7,623 bases of DNA, taken from positions 1 to 7,623 of the forward strand of contig CAMAFU010000081.1 in the NCBI GenBank assembly GCA_945833725.1. Reading direction: 5' to 3'. The notes under the pieces are model-generated. The model searched no databases. It saw nothing but the letters and a program-made list of their open reading frames with translations, and had not been told where the DNA came from. Positions within the stretch are counted from its first letter, which is position 1. Every line of letters begins with the position of its first letter. Source of the DNA: an uncultured Treponema sp. Lineage in GTDB: Bacteria > Spirochaetota > Spirochaetia > Treponematales > Treponemataceae. Positions 5,118 to 7,623 of this stretch are shown piece by piece. Both the position numbers and the translations under genes were made by a program.

Positions 5118-7043
5118 ATGAATATTCTCAGTGTAAACAGCCTTGGAAAAATCGGTCGGGAAGAACCTCTTTTTTCTAAAATCACTTTCGGCATGGAAGC
5201 AGGAGAAAAAGCTGCAATAATCGGTCGTAACGGAAGCGGAAAATCTACTCTTTTAGGAATTCTCGCCGGTAATATTACCAGCGATGAAGGCAGTGTAGTA
5301 ATCAACAAAGAATGTGGCATAAGCTATCTGGCTCAGAACCCGGCCTTCAACCCGGAAAATACAATTGAGCAGCATATATTCCAAAGCAAAAGTCCCAAAC
5401 TTGCAAAAATCCGCGAATACGAACAGCTGTGCCTTTCAATGGAAAAAGGTTTTTCCCAAAGTCAGCAGAATTATTTTGACACCCTTACGCTGGAAATGAA
5501 CAAAGGCGATTTGTGGAATTACGAAGCTCAGGTTCGTTCAGTTTTAACCACACTAGGAATAAAAAACATGTCCGAAAAAATGGGAACACTTTCCGGCGGC
5601 ATGCTTAAAAAAGTTGCACTGGCACAAGTTTTAGTTGAAGATACAGGTCTCCTTCTTCTGGATGAACCTACAAACCATCTGGACATCGAAACTATTTTCT
5701 GGCTCCAAAAACATCTTCAGGAAACAAAGCGGGCCGTTCTTATGGTAACCCACGACAGGTACTTTCTCGATGCCGTTTGTTCCAACATATACGAACTGGA
5801 CAGAAAAAAATTAAAACTTTATCAGGGAAACTATTCAACATATCTGGAAAAAAAGCAGATTGAACTTGAAATCGAAGAAAATACAGAACGAAGAATTGAG
5901 TCTGTTTTGCGGATAGAGCGGGACTGGCTTATGAGAGGACCTTGTGCCAGGGGGACAAAGGCAAAAGCCCGCATTCAAAAAGACAACGAACTTATAAACA
6001 GAGAAAAATTCGCCAAAGAAAAGGAATTTTCCTTTGAAGTTGCAGGCCGCCGCTTAGGAGGAAAAATCCTTGAACTCCACGGAATTTCAAAAAACTACCC
6101 TAAATTTGGTCAAAAAAACTCCCCCGACGATTCCACAGGAACATTAATTCCCGTAATAAAAAACTTTTCCTACAAATTCAGCAAAGGTGAAAAAATCGGC
6201 ATTTTTGGGTGCAACGGTTCTGGAAAATCAACCCTTCTCAATATTATTGCCGGAAAACTGCAAGGTGAAGAAGGTTTTGTTGAAACAGGTGAAAATACAT
6301 GTATCGGCTATTATCAGCAGTATCCAGAATTTAAAAACCTTAATTTAACTGTACTCGACTACATAAAAGAAGCTGCAGAAGTTATACACACAAACAGCGG
6401 AAAAGATCTTTCTGCCTCCCAATTTTTAAAAGAATTCGGCTTTGAAGGAAAAATCCAACATTCGCTGCTGGAAAATCTTTCTGGCGGAGAACGAAAAAGA
6501 GTTTTTCTTATACGGCTTTTAATATCCAATCCTAATTTTTTAATTTTAGACGAGCCTACAAACGACTTTGACATTTTTACAATGAACATTCTGGAAAAAT
6601 TTCTTTCCGATTATAAAGGATGTCTTTTAATTGTAAGTCATGACAGGTTTTTTATGGACAAAACGGCAGACACCCTGTTCATAATGGAAAAAAACGGCTC
6701 CATTTCCCATTTTCCCGGAAAGTGTTCGGAATACCTGCAATATCTTGAAGAAAAAAAACGGGAAGAAGCAGAAAAAATTTCCGCAAAAAAACAGATAGAA
6801 CGAATGTCGGCAAAACAGGAAAAACAACCGAAAAAACGGCGGACATTTGCCGAACAAAAAGAATTTACACAGCTTGAAGAAGAAATTCTTGAACTGGAAG
6901 AAAGAAAACCCCAGCTTGAACAGGAAATGGCTTCCACAAATTACACCATTGCAGGCAAAGCAGGAAAAGAATACACCGAGCTAGAAAAAATTCTGGCAGA
7001 AAAATACAAAAGATGGGAAGAACTGGCTGAACTTGAAGAATAA
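5118..7043 (+). CDS. uup: ABC-F family ATPase, Uup type
   Basis: This is a soluble protein with two ATP-binding domains and no membrane segments, which is the ABC-F layout. ABC-F proteins act on the ribosome or on nucleic acids and do not transport. NBD1 shows Walker A GRNGSGKST (36-44), signature LSGGMLKK (158-165), Walker B LLLLDEPTNHLD (178-189) with catalytic Glu183, and H-loop His212. The linker (about 245-305) is charged and helical and includes RGPCARGTKAKARIQK (273-288). NBD2 shows GCNGSGKST (364-372), LSGGERKR (454-461), LILDEPTNDFD (475-485) with Glu479, and SHDR (507-510). A Lys/Glu-rich coiled coil (about 540-641) ends the protein. The coiled-coil tail and the EPTND second Walker B resemble Uup, which in E. 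coli is linked to branched DNA structures and ribosome function. With 641 residues it has Uup length. It starts 2 bases after the preceding stop with no Shine-Dalgarno, which implies translational coupling. The exact ABC-F subfamily is an inference. Confidence 0.9.
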   Translation: MNILSVNSLGKIGREEPLFSKITFGMEAGEKAAIIGRNGSGKSTLLGILAGNITSDEGSVVINKECGISYLAQNPAFNPENTIEQHIFQSKSPKLAKIREYEQLCLSMEKGFSQSQQNYFDTLTLEMNKGDLWNYEAQVRSVLTTLGIKNMSEKMGTLSGGMLKKVALAQVLVEDTGLLLLDEPTNHLDIETIFWLQKHLQETKRAVLMVTHDRYFLDAVCSNIYELDRKKLKLYQGNYSTYLEKKQIELEIEENTERRIESVLRIERDWLMRGPCARGTKAKARIQKDNELINREKFAKEKEFSFEVAGRRLGGKILELHGISKNYPKFGQKNSPDDSTGTLIPVIKNFSYKFSKGEKIGIFGCNGSGKSTLLNIIAGKLQGEEGFVETGENTCIGYYQQYPEFKNLNLTVLDYIKEAAEVIHTNSGKDLSASQFLKEFGFEGKIQHSLLENLSGGERKRVFLIRLLISNPNFLILDEPTNDFDIFTMNILEKFLSDYKGCLLIVSHDRFFMDKTADTLFIMEKNGSISHFPGKCSEYLQYLEEKKREEAEKISAKKQIERMSAKQEKQPKKRRTFAEQKEFTQLEEEILELEERKPQLEQEMASTNYTIAGKAGKEYTELEKILAEKYKRWEELAELEE

Positions 7044-7132
7044 AAAAGCAGAAAAGATAAGAGTATTTTGGCAAGAAGTTTGCATGAAATCAACAAATAA
7101 TACCCGAAAACTTAAAACTTATAGCCAACATA

Positions 7133-7161
7133 ATAAAATTTTGACTATATTTTAATTTTAT
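7133..7161. repeat. Inverted repeat over the toxin-antitoxin promoter (candidate operator)
   Basis: ATAAAATT at 7133-7140 and AATTTTAT at 7154-7161 are perfectly complementary arms, with centres 21 bases apart, close to two helical turns. They flank and overlap the -35 region and spacer of the promoter ahead of the antitoxin gene. Phd/YefM-type antitoxins repress their own promoters by binding paired sites, so this could be an operator. The sequence is very AT-rich, and such repeats can arise by chance. Confidence 0.35.
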
Positions 7162-7169
7162 CTTATATT
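7141..7169 (+). promoter_or_regulatory. Promoter for the toxin-antitoxin operon
   Basis: TTGACT at 7141-7146 (5 of 6 matches) and TATATT at 7164-7169 (5 of 6 matches) are separated by the ideal 17 bases. Transcription would start near 7176, leaving a leader of about 40 bases with AGGAGG at 7206-7211. Together with the lack of a clear terminator after the ABC-F gene, this suggests the module has its own promoter but may also receive read-through. I see nothing else in the 173-base spacer apart from the inverted repeat. Confidence 0.65.
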
Positions 7170-7216
7170 GTAATTGGTAAAATAAATGGAACCTAAATTT
7201 CCGTCAGGAGGTTTTT

Positions 7217-7483
7217 ATGTGCAGAACTTCAATTTATGATGCAAGGAATAATTTTTCAAATCTTGTAAAGCTTGCAGAAAGCGGCGAACCTGTTGAACTT
7301 ACTCGCTACGACAAGCCTGTGGCCGTAATAATCAGTTACGAGGAATATGAAAAAAAGGATGCAAAGCCGTCCTTAATCGAAAAACTTAATCTGCTAAAAA
7401 AAGAATATGCCGATGTTTTGGGTGATGAAGGAATTCCTCTGCCGGAAAAAGTATACCCGGATCCAAACCGCGTAATTTTTTAA
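7217..7483 (+). CDS. Type II antitoxin, Phd/YefM family
   Basis: The 88-residue product has the Phd/YefM antitoxin layout. An N-terminal dimerising DNA-binding domain (about 3-45) carries YDARNNFSNLVKLAESGEPV (7-26), ELTRYDKPVAVIIS (27-40) and YEEYE (41-45). A charged, probably flexible C-terminal tail (about 46-88) would wrap the toxin. The tail ends in DPNRVIF, and Arg85 could block the toxin's active site as in other PIN antitoxins; that is inference. A strong ribosome binding site (AGGAGG, 7206-7211, spacing 5) sets the start at 7217 and fits the need to make antitoxin in excess. It is the first gene of a pair, 43 bases ahead of a PIN-domain toxin start. The antitoxin is expected to neutralise the toxin and, with it, repress the promoter at 7141-7169. 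Confidence 0.9.
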   Translation: MCRTSIYDARNNFSNLVKLAESGEPVELTRYDKPVAVIISYEEYEKKDAKPSLIEKLNLLKKEYADVLGDEGIPLPEKVYPDPNRVIF

Positions 7484-7526
7484 GAATAAAGATTTTTGAA
7501 TTTTAAAATTTTTACGGGAGCAAAGA

Positions 7527-7623
7527 ATGAACAAAGTTTATCTTCTTGATACGAACATTGTATCTGAGTTTTCAAAGGAATGTCCTGACCAGAATGTTAT
7601 TTCGCTTTACGAGCAGAGAAAAG
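7527..7623 (+). CDS. PIN-domain toxin (VapC/FitB-like), 5' part only
   Basis: Too short for simple ORF listing because the window ends at codon 33, this frame starts with ATG at 7527 and stays open to the edge. The first 32 residues begin MNKVYLLDTNIVSEFSK. LLDTN with Asp8 is the hallmark first strand of PIN-domain ribonucleases, where this Asp is the first of the acidic residues that hold the catalytic metal. The LLDTNIVSE form is typical of VapC/FitB-like toxins, which cleave tRNA or other RNA. GGGAG at 7516-7520 gives a 6-base spacing to the ATG. It follows the Phd/YefM-like antitoxin in the usual antitoxin-first order. Whether the gene is intact, and the remaining acidic residues, lie outside the window. 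Confidence 0.88.
   Translation, partial: MNKVYLLDTNIVSEFSKECPDQNVISLYEQRK

Noticed and set aside
6638..6937. Minus-strand open frame rich in Ser, Phe and Cys
   Set aside because: It is the complement of the Lys/Glu-rich coiled-coil coding region (AAA/GAA become TTT/TTC), which gives a long open frame by composition alone.
7044..7130. Terminator after the ABC-F gene
   Set aside because: I looked for a stem followed by T residues. Only a distant AAGTTT/AAACTT pairing with a long loop is present and no T tract follows, so no terminator is called.

Overview
The window looks like part of a spirochaete chromosome, most likely a Treponema-type organism. This is judged from the moderately AT-rich, AAA/GAA-rich coding sequence and the general look of the proteins, not from a database search. 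All convincing genes lie on the plus strand. I see no rRNA, tRNA, insertion sequence, prophage or CRISPR array.

Region 1 (about 1-3581) is a proline biosynthesis cluster. An unrecognised 178-residue protein comes first, 6 bases ahead of proA (glutamate-5-semialdehyde dehydrogenase). proB (glutamate 5-kinase, catalytic domain only, no PUA domain) and proC (pyrroline-5-carboxylate reductase) follow. Together ProB, ProA and ProC convert glutamate to proline. proB may have its own promoter, and proC follows it after 18 bases with a good ribosome binding site.

Region 2 (3582-3741) is a 160-base intergenic stretch packed with inverted repeats. These include a perfect 16-bp hairpin, a perfect 6-bp hairpin and an alternative stem followed by a T-rich tract. 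A good sigma-70-type promoter follows, placed just ahead of the next gene.

Region 3 (3754-7043) is a two-gene unit: a PFL/UPF0210 (DUF711) family protein and an ABC-F ATPase of the Uup type. The ABC-F start codon lies 2 bases after the previous stop and has no Shine-Dalgarno of its own, so translational coupling is likely.

Region 4 (7044-7623) is an AT-rich spacer with a strong promoter candidate and an inverted repeat. It leads into a type II toxin-antitoxin module: a Phd/YefM-like antitoxin and the first 32 codons of a PIN-domain (VapC/FitB-like) toxin cut off by the window edge.

Most of the window is ordinary housekeeping sequence. The points most worth a second look are the structured proC/PFL intergenic element, two -10-like boxes exactly 6 bases ahead of start codons that lack ribosome binding sites (possible leaderless mRNAs), and the uncharacterised gene that leads the proline cluster.
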